The notes beneath the pieces were generated by a model that saw only the letters and a list, made by a program, of their open reading frames with translations, searched no databases and was not told the DNA's origin. Of a stretch of DNA of 64,000 bases, positions 52,060 through 61,533 are shown one piece after another; positions within the stretch are counted from its first letter, which is position 1, and the number at the start of each line of letters is the position of its first letter. Origin of the DNA: Spirochaetales bacterium (GTDB lineage Bacteria > Spirochaetota > Spirochaetia > Treponematales > Treponemataceae); NCBI GenBank assembly GCA_003246335.1, contig QKAR01000145.1, positions 19,396-83,395 of the forward strand, written 5' to 3'. Position numbers and translations under genes: made by a program.

Positions 52060-52470
52060 ATGAATACCGAAATAAGCGACTGGGAACAATTTTATGCCGA
52101 TGGCGTGCGGTATCATCGTACGGCGAACGGTAGCGTTCGTAGACCGAAGGTTTTCACGCCCTTGTTGATCGAGAACGTCGCCGCCATGGGCATCGAGAAA
52201 TATTTTATGGCGATTTTCATGCATCGAGGTATGTTGCCGAACAATCATACGATGCTCGATTTTATCGAGGCTGCGAAAACCGTCCTAGATCTGCCCCAAG
52301 AAATCGTAGAATCCCTTACCTACATGGATTCCCTTCAGCGCATATGCTCGCTTGAGACCTATTCGATAATCCCTCCCTCGACGGACGACGTGCCGCGGTT
52401 TATAGCCGCGATAGACGCGGTCGCGAATTTAGCCCGGCGCGAGCTCGGTCCTCCGCCGTCCCTGGACTGA
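52060..52470 (+). CDS. small helical protein, HEPN-like
   Basis: 136 residues from the ATG at 52060 (the track adds 12 upstream codons). I do not recognise a named family with certainty. The pattern IEKYFMAIFMHRGMLPNNHTMLDFIEAAK, followed by a helix pair containing YMDSLQRICSLETYS, resembles HEPN domains, and R-x6-H (RGMLPNNH) fits the Rx4-6H motif of that superfamily. A promoter-like TTGACT and TATGGT pair lies so close that the transcript may be nearly leaderless. The next gene starts two bases after the stop. It is divergent from modABC. Confidence 0.6.
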   Translation: MNTEISDWEQFYADGVRYHRTANGSVRRPKVFTPLLIENVAAMGIEKYFMAIFMHRGMLPNNHTMLDFIEAAKTVLDLPQEIVESLTYMDSLQRICSLETYSIIPPSTDDVPRFIAAIDAVANLARRELGPPPSLD

Positions 52471-52471
52471 C

Positions 52472-54100
52472 ATGGCGTCGGTCGGGCCAGAGCCTCGCCG
52501 CGTCCGCGTTCTCGACGCGACCTTGCGCGACGGCGATCAAGCCGCGGGCTTCGCGTTTTCGGTCGACGATAAATTGCGAATCGCCCAAGCTCTCGCGGGA
52601 TGCGGCGTTGACGTGATCGAGGCGGGTTTTCCCACGTCGAGCCGAATCGAGGCCGACTCGTGCGCTCGCATCGCCGACTGCCTTGCCGAAGCGCCGAACG
52701 CGCCCTCGATATCGTTTCTTTGCCGCCCGTTGCCCGACGAGATTCGCCGGACCGCGGAGGCGTTTGGGAAAAACGCGCGGAGCGTGATTCATCTGTCCTT
52801 GCCGGTCAGCGACGGCCACATTCGCGCGAAATTCGGCGGCGACCGCGCGGACGTTCTCGCGCGCGCGGTCGCCGCGTCGCGCGTCGCCCTCGATTTCGCC
52901 TCGGAGGTAGAGATCGGGGCCGAGGACGCCACGCGCGCCGACCGCGGATTCCTCGCGGAATATTGCGACGCAGTCACGTCTTCCGGCGCACGCGTCGTCA
53001 ATATCGCCGATACCGTCGGCCGAGCGCTTCCCGACGAATTCGCCGACCTCATTTCCTTCTTGATGCGAAATGTCCCGGCCTTCCGGGCGGGAACGGCGAT
53101 CGTCGGCGTTCATTGCCACGACGATCTCGGGCTCGCGACCGCGAACACGATCGCCGCCGTGGGCGCGGGATGCGCCCACGTCGAGGTTACCTCGCTCGGG
53201 CTCGGCGAGCGGGCGGGGAACGCCTCCATCGAGGAATTCGCCGCGATATTGGCGGTGCGCGGGGAACGGCTTCGCGCGGTATCAGGCCTTGATGCGCTCG
53301 CACTTGGGGACTTATCCCGCCTCGTTTCGTCCCTGTGCGGGCTGTCGATCCCACCATTTAAAAGCGTAATCGGCTCGAACGCGCGCGCGCACGCCTCGGG
53401 CATCCACCAGCAGGGAATGTCGCGCGACCCGACGACGTATGAAATTCTCGGTATCGAGCGATTCGGCGGCGCGCCCGAGCGCGCCGTCCTCTCGCGGCAT
53501 TCGGGAAAATCCGGCGTCGACCGGGCGTTGCGCGAGTGGGCCGCGCTGTCGGTTCCCGAGGAGGATCGCGTCGCATTAATCGACGCGGTAAAGGCGAGTC
53601 CCGACGACGCGGGCCCGACCTTCGGCGTCACCGACTTTCTCTTTCTGCTCAGGGCCCGTGGCTTGATCGACGCTCGCCTCGTCCGCTTGATCGGCGTTCG
53701 TTCACGACTTTCGCTCGGCTGCGTTGAGTTTAATTGCCGCTTTGAGACGGCGGGGCCTGGCCGAAGCGCCTTCGGGGACGCGGACCGTCGTACCCGCGGG
53801 CGTCGCTCGGGTCGGGGAATGACCCCCCTTGACGCCGCGCTTGATTTCGCGAGTCGCGCGCTCGGCGCCGAGTTTCGCTCCGTGACCCTGAGCGAGTCCG
53901 CGTTCGCCTCGCGAGGAAAGACCCGGTATCGCGTGTACGCGGAATTCTCCGGAGCGCGGTTCTCGGGGGAAAAGTTCGCCGTCGAGCGCGTCGGCGCCGA
54001 CCGCGAGCTCTTAATCGTCTCTGCCGTTCTCGACGCGGTGAACGTCGAGCGGTGCCGCGTTGCCTCGCTCTCGGGGTTACCCCCGGATAATTCGTATTGA
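52472..54100 (+). CDS. 2-isopropylmalate/homocitrate synthase-family enzyme
   Basis: 542 residues. It condenses acetyl-CoA with a 2-oxo acid: DATLRDGDQAAGF has the catalytic Arg-Asp, VHCHDDLGLATANT the metal-binding HxH, LGLGERAGNAS the active-site Gly-rich turn, and ASGIHQQGMSRDPTTYE the subdomain His. A C-terminal LeuA_dimer-like domain (about 450-535) gives a LeuA layout. However, QAAG instead of QSPG, ATANT and GLGERAGNA resemble NifV/homocitrate synthases, and the neighbours are modABC and nif. Either IPM synthase or a NifV with a regulatory domain is possible. An Arg-rich linker (RRTRGRRSGRG) separates the halves. Confidence 0.85.
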   Translation: MASVGPEPRRVRVLDATLRDGDQAAGFAFSVDDKLRIAQALAGCGVDVIEAGFPTSSRIEADSCARIADCLAEAPNAPSISFLCRPLPDEIRRTAEAFGKNARSVIHLSLPVSDGHIRAKFGGDRADVLARAVAASRVALDFASEVEIGAEDATRADRGFLAEYCDAVTSSGARVVNIADTVGRALPDEFADLISFLMRNVPAFRAGTAIVGVHCHDDLGLATANTIAAVGAGCAHVEVTSLGLGERAGNASIEEFAAILAVRGERLRAVSGLDALALGDLSRLVSSLCGLSIPPFKSVIGSNARAHASGIHQQGMSRDPTTYEILGIERFGGAPERAVLSRHSGKSGVDRALREWAALSVPEEDRVALIDAVKASPDDAGPTFGVTDFLFLLRARGLIDARLVRLIGVRSRLSLGCVEFNCRFETAGPGRSAFGDADRRTRGRRSGRGMTPLDAALDFASRALGAEFRSVTLSESAFASRGKTRYRVYAEFSGARFSGEKFAVERVGADRELLIVSAVLDAVNVERCRVASLSGLPPDNSY

Positions 54101-54126
54101 CCTCGCTCGCCGCGAGGCCGTATTAT
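54097..54126 (+). promoter_or_regulatory. candidate yejA promoter
   Basis: TTGACC, 18 bases, TATTAT, overlapping the stop of the preceding gene. The spacer contains a CCTCG/CGAGG hairpin. Confidence 0.5.
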
Positions 54127-54195
54127 AACGCGGGCACGGTTCGCGCGCCGTCGCCCGTTTCTTCCCCACAAAACACCGGCGCAATCGGAGCGATC

Positions 54196-56004
54196 ATGGC
54201 AAAAAAAACCGTTCTATACCTGTGTCTCGCGCTCGCTGCGCTCTCAGGCGTTTCCGCGCAAGTCACCGTGGCTTCGTCCATCGCGATGCACGGCGTCCCG
54301 AAATATCCCGATGGCTTCGCTCATTTCGATTACGTGAACCCAGCCGCTCCCAAGGGAGGGACGCTTCGCTCGAGCGCGATCGGCACGTACGACAACTTTA
54401 ATCGTTTCGCCGATCGCGGCGTTCCCGCGACGGGAAGCGGCGCGTATTTTTACGACACGCTCATGACCGGTTCGCTCGACGAGCCTGAGTCGTATTACCC
54501 GCTCGTCGCCGAGAAAATCGAGTATCCCGCGGATTTTTCCTGGATTATCTTTCACCTAAACCCCAAGGCGCGAACCCAGGACGGCGCGAAAATAACCGCG
54601 GACGTCGTGATTTTTTCCTTTGAGAAATTCATGACCGAGGGCGTGCCCCAATACCGCCTGGCCAATAAGGGAATTACTGCGGTCGCCCTTGACCAGCAGC
54701 GCGTCAAGTTCACGTTGCCTCAAGGGGATAAGGCACTCGCGCTCGGTCTCGCGACGCTTAAGATTCTGCCGAAGTCGTTTTGGTCCACCCACAAGCTTTC
54801 CGACCCTTTTACCGATATCCCCGTTGGCTCGGGTGCGTACACGGTAAAGAACTTTCGGATCGGACAGTACCTCGAGTACGAGCGGGTCCCGAATTACTGG
54901 GGAAAGGACCTTCCGGTAAACGTCGGCGTGAATAATTTTGATCGCGTGCGGTATGACTATTATCGCGACTCGACCGTCGCCTTCGAGGCTTTCAAGGCCG
55001 GTGAGTTTGACTTTTACGAGGAGTCGGTCGCGAAAAATTGGGCGACGATGTACACGGGAAAGCAGTTTGACTCCGGTCAGATCGTCAAGGAGCTGATATC
55101 GGACGAAAGTCCCCACCTTTTTCAGGCTTTCGTCTTCAACGTACAGCGACCGTTCTTCTCCGATCGCCGCGTGCGCGCCGCCTTGAGCTACGCGCTTGAC
55201 TTCGAGTGGCTGAACAAGAATTATTTTTACGGACAGTATACTCGGTCTCGCTCGTATTTCAACAACACCGACTACGAGGCGAAGGGCCTTCCTTCGGCAG
55301 ACGAGCTTGCCGTGTTAAATCCGATCAAGGATAAAATACCGGCCGAGGTTTTCACGAAAGAATATCAGCCGTCGTCGACCGACGGCTCCGGAAATATTCG
55401 CGTTCAGCTCAGGCAGTCGCTCGCGCTGCTGAAAGAGGCGGGATGGGAAATCGGAAAGGACGGAAAGCTCGCGAACGTAAAGACGGGTGAGCGCATGGCC
55501 TTTGAGCTTCTCATCTACAGTCAAACGACCGAGCGCATCGCGACCTCGCTCCAAAAGAATCTGGAGCGGCTCGGCGTTACGATGACGGTACGCCTGGTCG
55601 ACACGACGCAATTCACCAAGCGGATGAGATCGCTCGATTACGACATGATTTGGGACGGCTATCCCGCCTTTTTTTACCCATCAACCGAGTTGCAGCTGTT
55701 GTGGCGATCCGACTATATCGACTCGACGTATAACCTCGCGGGAGTGCAGGACCCGACGATCGATTACTTGATCGACGGCATCGTCGCGCGCCAGGAGGAC
55801 GAGAAAGGGCTTCTGGCCTGGGGCCGCGCCCTCGATCGCGTCCTGTGCTGGAATAATTACGCGATCCCGATGTGGTACATGCCATCGCATCGCGTCGCGT
55901 ACTGGAATAAGTTCGGGAAGCCGAAGACCGTCCCGAAGTATGACATGGGTGTCGATACTTGGTGGGTTGATACCGCGAAGGAAGCGAAGCTTCCCAAGCG
56001 ATAG
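54196..56004 (+). CDS. yejA: oligopeptide-binding protein YejA-like
   Basis: 602 residues from the ATG at 54196 with a signal peptide (MAKKTVLYLCLALAALSGVSA). SBP family 5 (OppA/YejA): AMHGVPKYPDGFAHFDYVNPAAPKGG is the YejA N-terminal signature. VGSGAYTVKNFRIGQYLEYERVPNYWG, RVRAALSYALDFEWLNKNYFYG and the late NNYAIPMWYMPSHRVAYW are further matches. In enterobacteria the system imports peptides such as microcin C. Here it probably salvages peptides. Confidence 0.92.
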   Translation: MAKKTVLYLCLALAALSGVSAQVTVASSIAMHGVPKYPDGFAHFDYVNPAAPKGGTLRSSAIGTYDNFNRFADRGVPATGSGAYFYDTLMTGSLDEPESYYPLVAEKIEYPADFSWIIFHLNPKARTQDGAKITADVVIFSFEKFMTEGVPQYRLANKGITAVALDQQRVKFTLPQGDKALALGLATLKILPKSFWSTHKLSDPFTDIPVGSGAYTVKNFRIGQYLEYERVPNYWGKDLPVNVGVNNFDRVRYDYYRDSTVAFEAFKAGEFDFYEESVAKNWATMYTGKQFDSGQIVKELISDESPHLFQAFVFNVQRPFFSDRRVRAALSYALDFEWLNKNYFYGQYTRSRSYFNNTDYEAKGLPSADELAVLNPIKDKIPAEVFTKEYQPSSTDGSGNIRVQLRQSLALLKEAGWEIGKDGKLANVKTGERMAFELLIYSQTTERIATSLQKNLERLGVTMTVRLVDTTQFTKRMRSLDYDMIWDGYPAFFYPSTELQLLWRSDYIDSTYNLAGVQDPTIDYLIDGIVARQEDEKGLLAWGRALDRVLCWNNYAIPMWYMPSHRVAYWNKFGKPKTVPKYDMGVDTWWVDTAKEAKLPKR

Positions 56005-56013
56005 GCGGAACCG

Positions 56014-57126
56014 ATGGCTCGATATATACTCAAGCGTTTGCTCCTCATCATCCCAACCCTCTGGGCGATCGTCACCGTCAATTTCTTCATCGTGCAAATC
56101 GCGCCTGGCGGTCCGGTCGATCAGGCGATCGCGGGCTTGCGCGGCCTTGGTACGGGCGGCCCGCTTGAGCGGGTTACCGGCCAAGGCGGCGATCTCGGTC
56201 CCTCGGGCGGGGACTCGTCGCTCGGCGGCGGCGACCCTTCATCCTCGTACCGAGGCTCTCGCGGGCTCGACCCGGAAGTCGTCGCCGCCATTAAGCAGCG
56301 GTACGGCTTCGATAAACCGCTTCTCGCTCGGTATTTCGACATGCTGCGCAAGTACCTCACCTTCGATCTCGGCGACAGTTTTTTCCGCGGTAAGAGCGTT
56401 CTCTCCCTTATCGGGGAATGCCTGCCTGTCTCGGCCTCGCTCGGGCTTTGGAGTACGCTTATCATTTACGCGGTATCGATACCCTTGGGCATTCGCAAGG
56501 CCGTGCGGCACGGGAGCGCGTTCGACGTGTGGACGAGCACGGCCGTCGTCCTGGGGAACATGATCCCGACATTTTTGTTCGCCATCATCCTCATCGTTTT
56601 TTTCGCCGGGGGGAGCTTTTTTCGGATATTCCCGCTTCGCGGCCTGACGTCCGCCGACTTCGACTCGCTCAGCGCGATGGGGAAAGTCGGCGATTACCTG
56701 TGGCATATTTGCCTCCCCGTCGTCGTCGAGGTGATCGGCGGATTCGCGACCCTGACCATGCTCACGAAAAATTCCTTCCTCGACGAGATCGGAAAGCAAT
56801 ACGTGATGACCGCGCGGGCGAAGGGGCTTTCCGAGAAAAAAATCCTCGTCGGGCACGTGTTTAGGAACGCCATGCTCCTCGTGATCGCCGGGTTTCCCGC
56901 GACGTTCATCGGCATGTTTTTCACCGGTTCCGTCCTCATCGAGGTTATCTTCTCCCTTAATGGGCTCGGACTGCTTGGCTTCGAGGCGACGATGCAGCGC
57001 GATTATCCGGTCATGTTCGGGACGCTCTACGTGTTTACCCTGCTTGGACTCGTTCTGTCGCTGTTGAGCGATCTCACGTATACCCTCGTCGATCCCCGCA
57101 TCGACTTTGAAAGGAGGCGCTCATGA
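56014..57126 (+). CDS. yejB: oligopeptide ABC permease YejB-like
   Basis: 370 residues, six helices. N-terminal [37 protein letters not shown] is the YejB/DppB start. A Gly/Ser-rich periplasmic insertion (about 45-85, e.g. [15 protein letters not shown]) is typical of YejB. The EAA loop is [23 protein letters not shown]. Stop overlaps the yejE start (ATGA). Confidence 0.93.
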   Translation: MARYILKRLLLIIPTLWAIVTVNFFIVQIAPGGPVDQAIAGLRGLGTGGPLERVTGQGGDLGPSGGDSSLGGGDPSSSYRGSRGLDPEVVAAIKQRYGFDKPLLARYFDMLRKYLTFDLGDSFFRGKSVLSLIGECLPVSASLGLWSTLIIYAVSIPLGIRKAVRHGSAFDVWTSTAVVLGNMIPTFLFAIILIVFFAGGSFFRIFPLRGLTSADFDSLSAMGKVGDYLWHICLPVVVEVIGGFATLTMLTKNSFLDEIGKQYVMTARAKGLSEKKILVGHVFRNAMLLVIAGFPATFIGMFFTGSVLIEVIFSLNGLGLLGFEATMQRDYPVMFGTLYVFTLLGLVLSLLSDLTYTLVDPRIDFERRRS

Positions 57127-58154
57127 GACTCTTCTCACTTGGCCCCCTCGGGCGCGAGCGATGGCGGCGATTCAAGGCGAACAAACGGGGCTTCGTTTCC
57201 TTGTGGGTCTTTCTCGCGATTTTCGTCGCAAGCCTTTTTTCCGAGCTTATCGCCAACGACGATCCCCTCCTCGTGATGTACGGCGGGCGTCCGTACTTCC
57301 CCGTTTTCGCGCGGTATTCCGAGACGACGTTCGGCGGCGACTTCGAGACGGACGCCGATTATCGGGACCCGTACGTGATTGACCTAATCGAGGAAAACGG
57401 CCTCATCGTGTGGGCGCCCATTCGTTTTTCGTACGACACGATCAATTACGACTTGCCCTCTCCGGCGCCTTCCGCCCCCACGAAGGAGAATCCCCTCGGG
57501 ACTGACGAGCAGGGAAAGGACGTGCTCGCGACGGTGCTGTACGGTTTCCGGGTGTCCGTGCTGTTCGGCCTGACGCTCACGGTTATTTCGTCGATCATCG
57601 GCGTGGCCGCAGGCGCCCTGCAAGGCTATTACGGCGGCGTCGTCGATATCGTCGGCCAGCGATTCATCGAGGTTTGGTCGGGAATGCCGACCCTGTTCAT
57701 GCTCATAATCCTTTCGAGCGTCGTTCAGCCGAATTTCTGGTGGCTCCTCGTCATCACCGTTCTGTTCGGCTGGATGGGGCTCGTCGGCGTCGTTCGCGCT
57801 GAGTTCTTGCGCGCGCGCAACCTTGAGTACGCGCTCGCCGCTAAGGCCCTCGGCCTCCGCGATTCGGTCATCATGTTCCGGCATATACTGCCGAACGCCC
57901 TCGTCGCGACGCTCACTTTCATGCCGTTCATCCTGTGCGGATCGATTACGACGCTCACCTCCCTCGACTTTCTCGGGTTCGGACTTCCGCCCGGCTCCCC
58001 GTCGCTCGGCGGGCTTTTGGCCCAAGGCAAGGAAAACCTTCAGGCTCCCTGGCTCGGCATTACCGCCTTCGCCGTCCTCGCGGGAACGCTAAGCCTTCTC
58101 GTGTTCGTCGGCGAGGCGACCCGCGACGCCTTTGACCCCCGGAGGCAATCATGA
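57123..58154 (+). CDS. yejE: oligopeptide ABC permease YejE-like
   Basis: 343 residues, six helices. [18 protein letters not shown] is the usual cytoplasmic N-terminus of DppC/Yej[20 protein letters not shown] and the EAA loop [21 protein letters not shown] follow. It overlaps genes on both sides by 4 bp. Confidence 0.93.
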   Translation: MRLFSLGPLGRERWRRFKANKRGFVSLWVFLAIFVASLFSELIANDDPLLVMYGGRPYFPVFARYSETTFGGDFETDADYRDPYVIDLIEENGLIVWAPIRFSYDTINYDLPSPAPSAPTKENPLGTDEQGKDVLATVLYGFRVSVLFGLTLTVISSIIGVAAGALQGYYGGVVDIVGQRFIEVWSGMPTLFMLIILSSVVQPNFWWLLVITVLFGWMGLVGVVRAEFLRARNLEYALAAKALGLRDSVIMFRHILPNALVATLTFMPFILCGSITTLTSLDFLGFGLPPGSPSLGGLLAQGKENLQAPWLGITAFAVLAGTLSLLVFVGEATRDAFDPRRQS

Positions 58155-59749
58155 GCGAGCCGCTGCTTGCGGTACGCGACCTTCGCGTCGCGTTCCGTTC
58201 CGGAAAGGATTTGCGGGAAGTCGTTCACGGCATCGACCTCTCCATCGCGGAAAACGAGTCTCTCGCCCTCGTCGGCGAGAGCGGGTCGGGAAAGACGGTG
58301 ACCGCGCAGTCGATTCTCCGCCTTTTGCCCGATTCCCTCGTCTCGTATCCCTCCGGCTCGATTAATTTTCGCGGTCGGGACACGCTCACTCTGTCCGAGT
58401 CGGGCTTGCAGTCCGTTCGGGGAGGTGAGATCGGCATGGTCTTTCAGGAGCCCATGTCCTCGCTCAACCCGCTGCATACCGTCGGGAAACAACTTTCGGA
58501 AACCCTTTTCTTGCATAGAGGCCTCGGGGTGGCGGCCGCGCGGCCGAAGTGCCTTGATTGGCTTTCGCGCGTGGGGCTCGCGGACCCGGAACGGAAATTC
58601 GCGGCCTATCCTCATCAGCTTTCGGGGGGCGAACGGCAGCGCGTGATGATCGCCATGGCCCTCGCTAACGAGCCGAAACTCCTCATCGCCGACGAGCCGA
58701 CTACCGCCCTCGACGTGACGATTCAGGCGCAAATCCTCGAACTCCTCAAAGCCCTGCGATCGGAATTGGGCATGTCGATTTTGTTCATCACGCATAACCT
58801 CGAAATCGTTCGTCGCGTGGCGGATAGGATCGCGGTCATGCGCGACGGGCTCATCGTCGAGGAAGGTCCGTGCGCCGACGTGCTCTCTCGCCCCTCCCAC
58901 GAGTACACGAAATCCCTCGTGTCCGCGGAACCCAGCGACACGCCCCCTCTTGGGGATAATTCCCGGCCCGCGCTCCTTGAGGCCCGCGATATGAAAGTGT
59001 GGTACCCGGTTTTTTCCGGGGGGCTCCGCAGAAAAAAAACTTTCGTTAAGGCCGTGGACGGCGTCGAGCTAACGGTCCGAGCCGGCGAGACTCTCGGTGT
59101 CGCCGGCGAGTCCGGCTCGGGAAAGACGACTCTCGGTAAGGCGATACTTCGCCTCGTCGCGAGCGAGGGCCTGATAACGATCGATGGCGCTAGGGTTGAC
59201 TCGCTTCGCGAGCGAGAGCTTCGGCTGATGCGCATGAAAATGCAAATCGTATTTCAGGACCCGTTCGGGAGCCTCAATCCCCGCATGACCGTCGAGTCGA
59301 TCATAGGGGAGGGCCTTTCGGCATTTGGGACCCCGGCCCGCGCGGAAGTCGAAGAAGCGGTAGTCGCGGCTATGCGCGACGTGGGGCTCGACCCCGCGAT
59401 ACGGTTCCGCTATCCGCACGAGTTTTCCGGCGGGCAGCGCCAGCGCGTAGCGATCGCGCGAGCCCTAGTGCTCAAACCGCGACTGCTCGTGCTCGACGAG
59501 CCGACGTCGTCGCTTGACCGGACGATCCAATTTCAGGTAATCGCGCTTTTGCGCGACTTGCAGGAAAAATACGGGATGAGCTACGTATTTATCAGTCACG
59601 ACCTGAAAGTGCTCAAGTCGGTTTGCCACGAGGTCGCGATCATGAAAGCGGGAAAAATCGTCGAGACGGGTCCGACCGCGCGCGTGTTCGATGCCCCGCG
59701 CGAGCCGTATACCCGCGAGCTCATATCGACCGCGTTCGGCCTTTCGTGA
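58151..59749 (+). CDS. yejF: oligopeptide ABC ATPase YejF-like (double ABC)
   Basis: 532 residues with two intact ABC modules: Walker A GESGSGKTV and GESGSGKTT, signatures LSGGERQRV and FSGGQRQRV, Walker B LLIADEPTTALD and LLVLDEPTSSLD. In DppDF systems these are separate proteins; fusion is the YejF hallmark. It completes the yejABEF operon. Confidence 0.94.
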   Translation: MSEPLLAVRDLRVAFRSGKDLREVVHGIDLSIAENESLALVGESGSGKTVTAQSILRLLPDSLVSYPSGSINFRGRDTLTLSESGLQSVRGGEIGMVFQEPMSSLNPLHTVGKQLSETLFLHRGLGVAAARPKCLDWLSRVGLADPERKFAAYPHQLSGGERQRVMIAMALANEPKLLIADEPTTALDVTIQAQILELLKALRSELGMSILFITHNLEIVRRVADRIAVMRDGLIVEEGPCADVLSRPSHEYTKSLVSAEPSDTPPLGDNSRPALLEARDMKVWYPVFSGGLRRKKTFVKAVDGVELTVRAGETLGVAGESGSGKTTLGKAILRLVASEGLITIDGARVDSLRERELRLMRMKMQIVFQDPFGSLNPRMTVESIIGEGLSAFGTPARAEVEEAVVAAMRDVGLDPAIRFRYPHEFSGGQRQRVAIARALVLKPRLLVLDEPTSSLDRTIQFQVIALLRDLQEKYGMSYVFISHDLKVLKSVCHEVAIMKAGKIVETGPTARVFDAPREPYTRELISTAFGLS

Positions 59750-59799
59750 GCCGCGACCGTCGAGTCGTTCGTTTCGGGGGCGTTTGAGGGGGATCTTCC

Positions 59800-60738
59800 C
59801 TAGGGCCGTACCCGCGCGAGATATATGCGCGCGGAGCCCTCGTGCGAGGAGTAATAGCTTATCCATAGAACGCCGCGATGGAAAACCATGCCGGGGTAGC
59901 CGCAGTCGTCGCCCGAAGGCAGAAACGCGAGCGGGACGAGCTTCGAGCGGGTCATCGCGCAAACGGCTACGGTTGGCTTATCACCGCGCCACAGCCGCGT
60001 CGCGGCGACGAGCCTACCGTCGGGAAGCTCGATGAAGTTCGGCCCTCCGACGCGTTCCGCCGTTTCCTTCCATTTCCACGAACCATAGGGGAACTCGCTC
60101 GTTCCTATCCACGCGAAGCCGTTTCCTTCCTCCCGGCGGACGAGGGCGATTGCCCGAGGCTTCGCGCAAGCGCTCGATTTTCCCCTTAAAAACCTGACGG
60201 TGGCCTCGTTCGGGAGACCCGGCACGGCGAGTTCCGCGCGCTCGGCCCAGGAGCGCCCGCTTTGGCTTTCGAGGAGATGCACGGTCCATCGGCGACGCTC
60301 GGGCAGGCGGTAGGTCACGCCGTAGCTCATGCCGCCTGAGCGCTCGACTTGCCAAAGCCAATCGCCCTCGACTCCCACGGTGACCGCGGCTGTCCAGGTC
60401 TTTCCGTCGACCGACCGTCTCGCCTCGGTGTGCCGCCCCTCGGATTTTCCCTCGCGAATTTCCGTCGCCCCCATGAAGATGTCGAGAGTCCCTCCCGGAC
60501 CGGGCGCGAATTTCGGGTCGCGAAAATCGAATCGTCGGGAGGAAAACAGCGCCGTCGATTCCCACGCGATCCCGTCCCTCGACGAAAGGACGCGCACCTT
60601 GCCGCGGCACAGCGCGTGCCGTTTTCCCTCGCGAAAGGCGCAAAGCCATAATCCGCGATAGCGGGTGAGGTCGGTGAACGCGCAGTGAGGCGCGCCGTTC
60701 CAGATCATCGACGTCGAGAGAATCTCCGGTTTTTTCAT
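59800..60738 (-). CDS. sialidase-like beta-propeller protein, cytoplasmic
   Basis: 312 residues, no signal peptide. Repeated WS-rich strands with BNR-like asp-box elements (SSRDGIAWES, SVDGKTWTAA, SQSGRSWAE) indicate a five- or six-bladed propeller of the exo-alpha-sialidase/GH43-like type. Conserved acidic residues such as FDFRDPKF could be catalytic, but no Arg triad can be assigned by eye. The substrate is unknown. It converges on yejF and is divergent from trmO. Confidence 0.7.
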   Translation of the reverse strand: MKKPEILSTSMIWNGAPHCAFTDLTRYRGLWLCAFREGKRHALCRGKVRVLSSRDGIAWESTALFSSRRFDFRDPKFAPGPGGTLDIFMGATEIREGKSEGRHTEARRSVDGKTWTAAVTVGVEGDWLWQVERSGGMSYGVTYRLPERRRWTVHLLESQSGRSWAERAELAVPGLPNEATVRFLRGKSSACAKPRAIALVRREEGNGFAWIGTSEFPYGSWKWKETAERVGGPNFIELPDGRLVAATRLWRGDKPTVAVCAMTRSKLVPLAFLPSGDDCGYPGMVFHRGVLWISYYSSHEGSARIYLARVRP

Positions 60739-60825
60739 GCGCCAATACTATCACGAACGCGGCGATTCGGTTGAGAACGTCGACAGTCGGTGATAAAATA
60801 TTTTCCCGGGGGGGAATGTTCCTGG

Positions 60826-61533
60826 ATGTCGGACGAATTGAAAGTTATCGCGCGCATTAGAACCGATTTTCCGACGAAATTCGGCGTCCCTCGACAGAGC
60901 GGCCTCATCGATTCGCTCGTCGGGACGATCGAGTTCGAGGGGGAATTCCGCAACCCCGACGCGGTGCGCGGACTCGAGGGTTTTTCCCATATATGGCTCA
61001 TTTGGCGATTTTCCGAGACCGCGCGAGCCGAATGGTCGGCGACGGTGCGGCCGCCGCGCCTGGGCGGTAACGAGAGGGTCGGCGTTTTCGCGACGCGTTC
61101 CCCGTATCGCCCGAATCCCGTCGGTCTGTCGTCCGTTCGCCTGCTTGAGGTATCGCCGAAGGGTCCACGCGGCCCCTTCCTTCGCGTAGCCGGCGCGGAC
61201 CTCGTCGACGGGACGCCGATTTACGACATCAAGCCGTATATTCCGTACACGGATAGCCATCCGGACGCGCAAGCGGGTTTCGTAGACGAGCGTGCCTTTG
61301 ATCCGCTGGAAGTCATCGTTTCCGACGCGCTGCTTTCGACGGTACCCGACGAGTCGCGCGAGGCCCTCGTTGGCGTGCTCGCGCGCGACCCTCGGCCGCA
61401 ATACCAAGGGGATCCGACGCGCGTGTACGGCCTCGAATTTGGGCCTTGCGAGATAAAATTCACCGTTGAGGGCCGGTCTCTAACCGTCGTTTCGGTCGCG
61501 CCCCGCGCTCTGGATCGTTTGGGGGAATCATGA
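60826..61533 (+). CDS. trmO: tRNA m6t6A37 methyltransferase TrmO
   Basis: 235 residues from the ATG at 60826. SAM-binding and dimer motifs of the YaeB/TrmO beta-barrel family are clear: ARIRTDFPTKFGVPRQSGL, GLEGFSHIWLIW, VGVFATRSPYRPNPVGLS, GADLVDGTPIYDIKPYIPY. It N6-methylates t6A37 in ANN-decoding tRNAs. The stop overlaps the next start by 4 bp. Confidence 0.94.
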   Translation: MSDELKVIARIRTDFPTKFGVPRQSGLIDSLVGTIEFEGEFRNPDAVRGLEGFSHIWLIWRFSETARAEWSATVRPPRLGGNERVGVFATRSPYRPNPVGLSSVRLLEVSPKGPRGPFLRVAGADLVDGTPIYDIKPYIPYTDSHPDAQAGFVDERAFDPLEVIVSDALLSTVPDESREALVGVLARDPRPQYQGDPTRVYGLEFGPCEIKFTVEGRSLTVVSVAPRALDRLGES

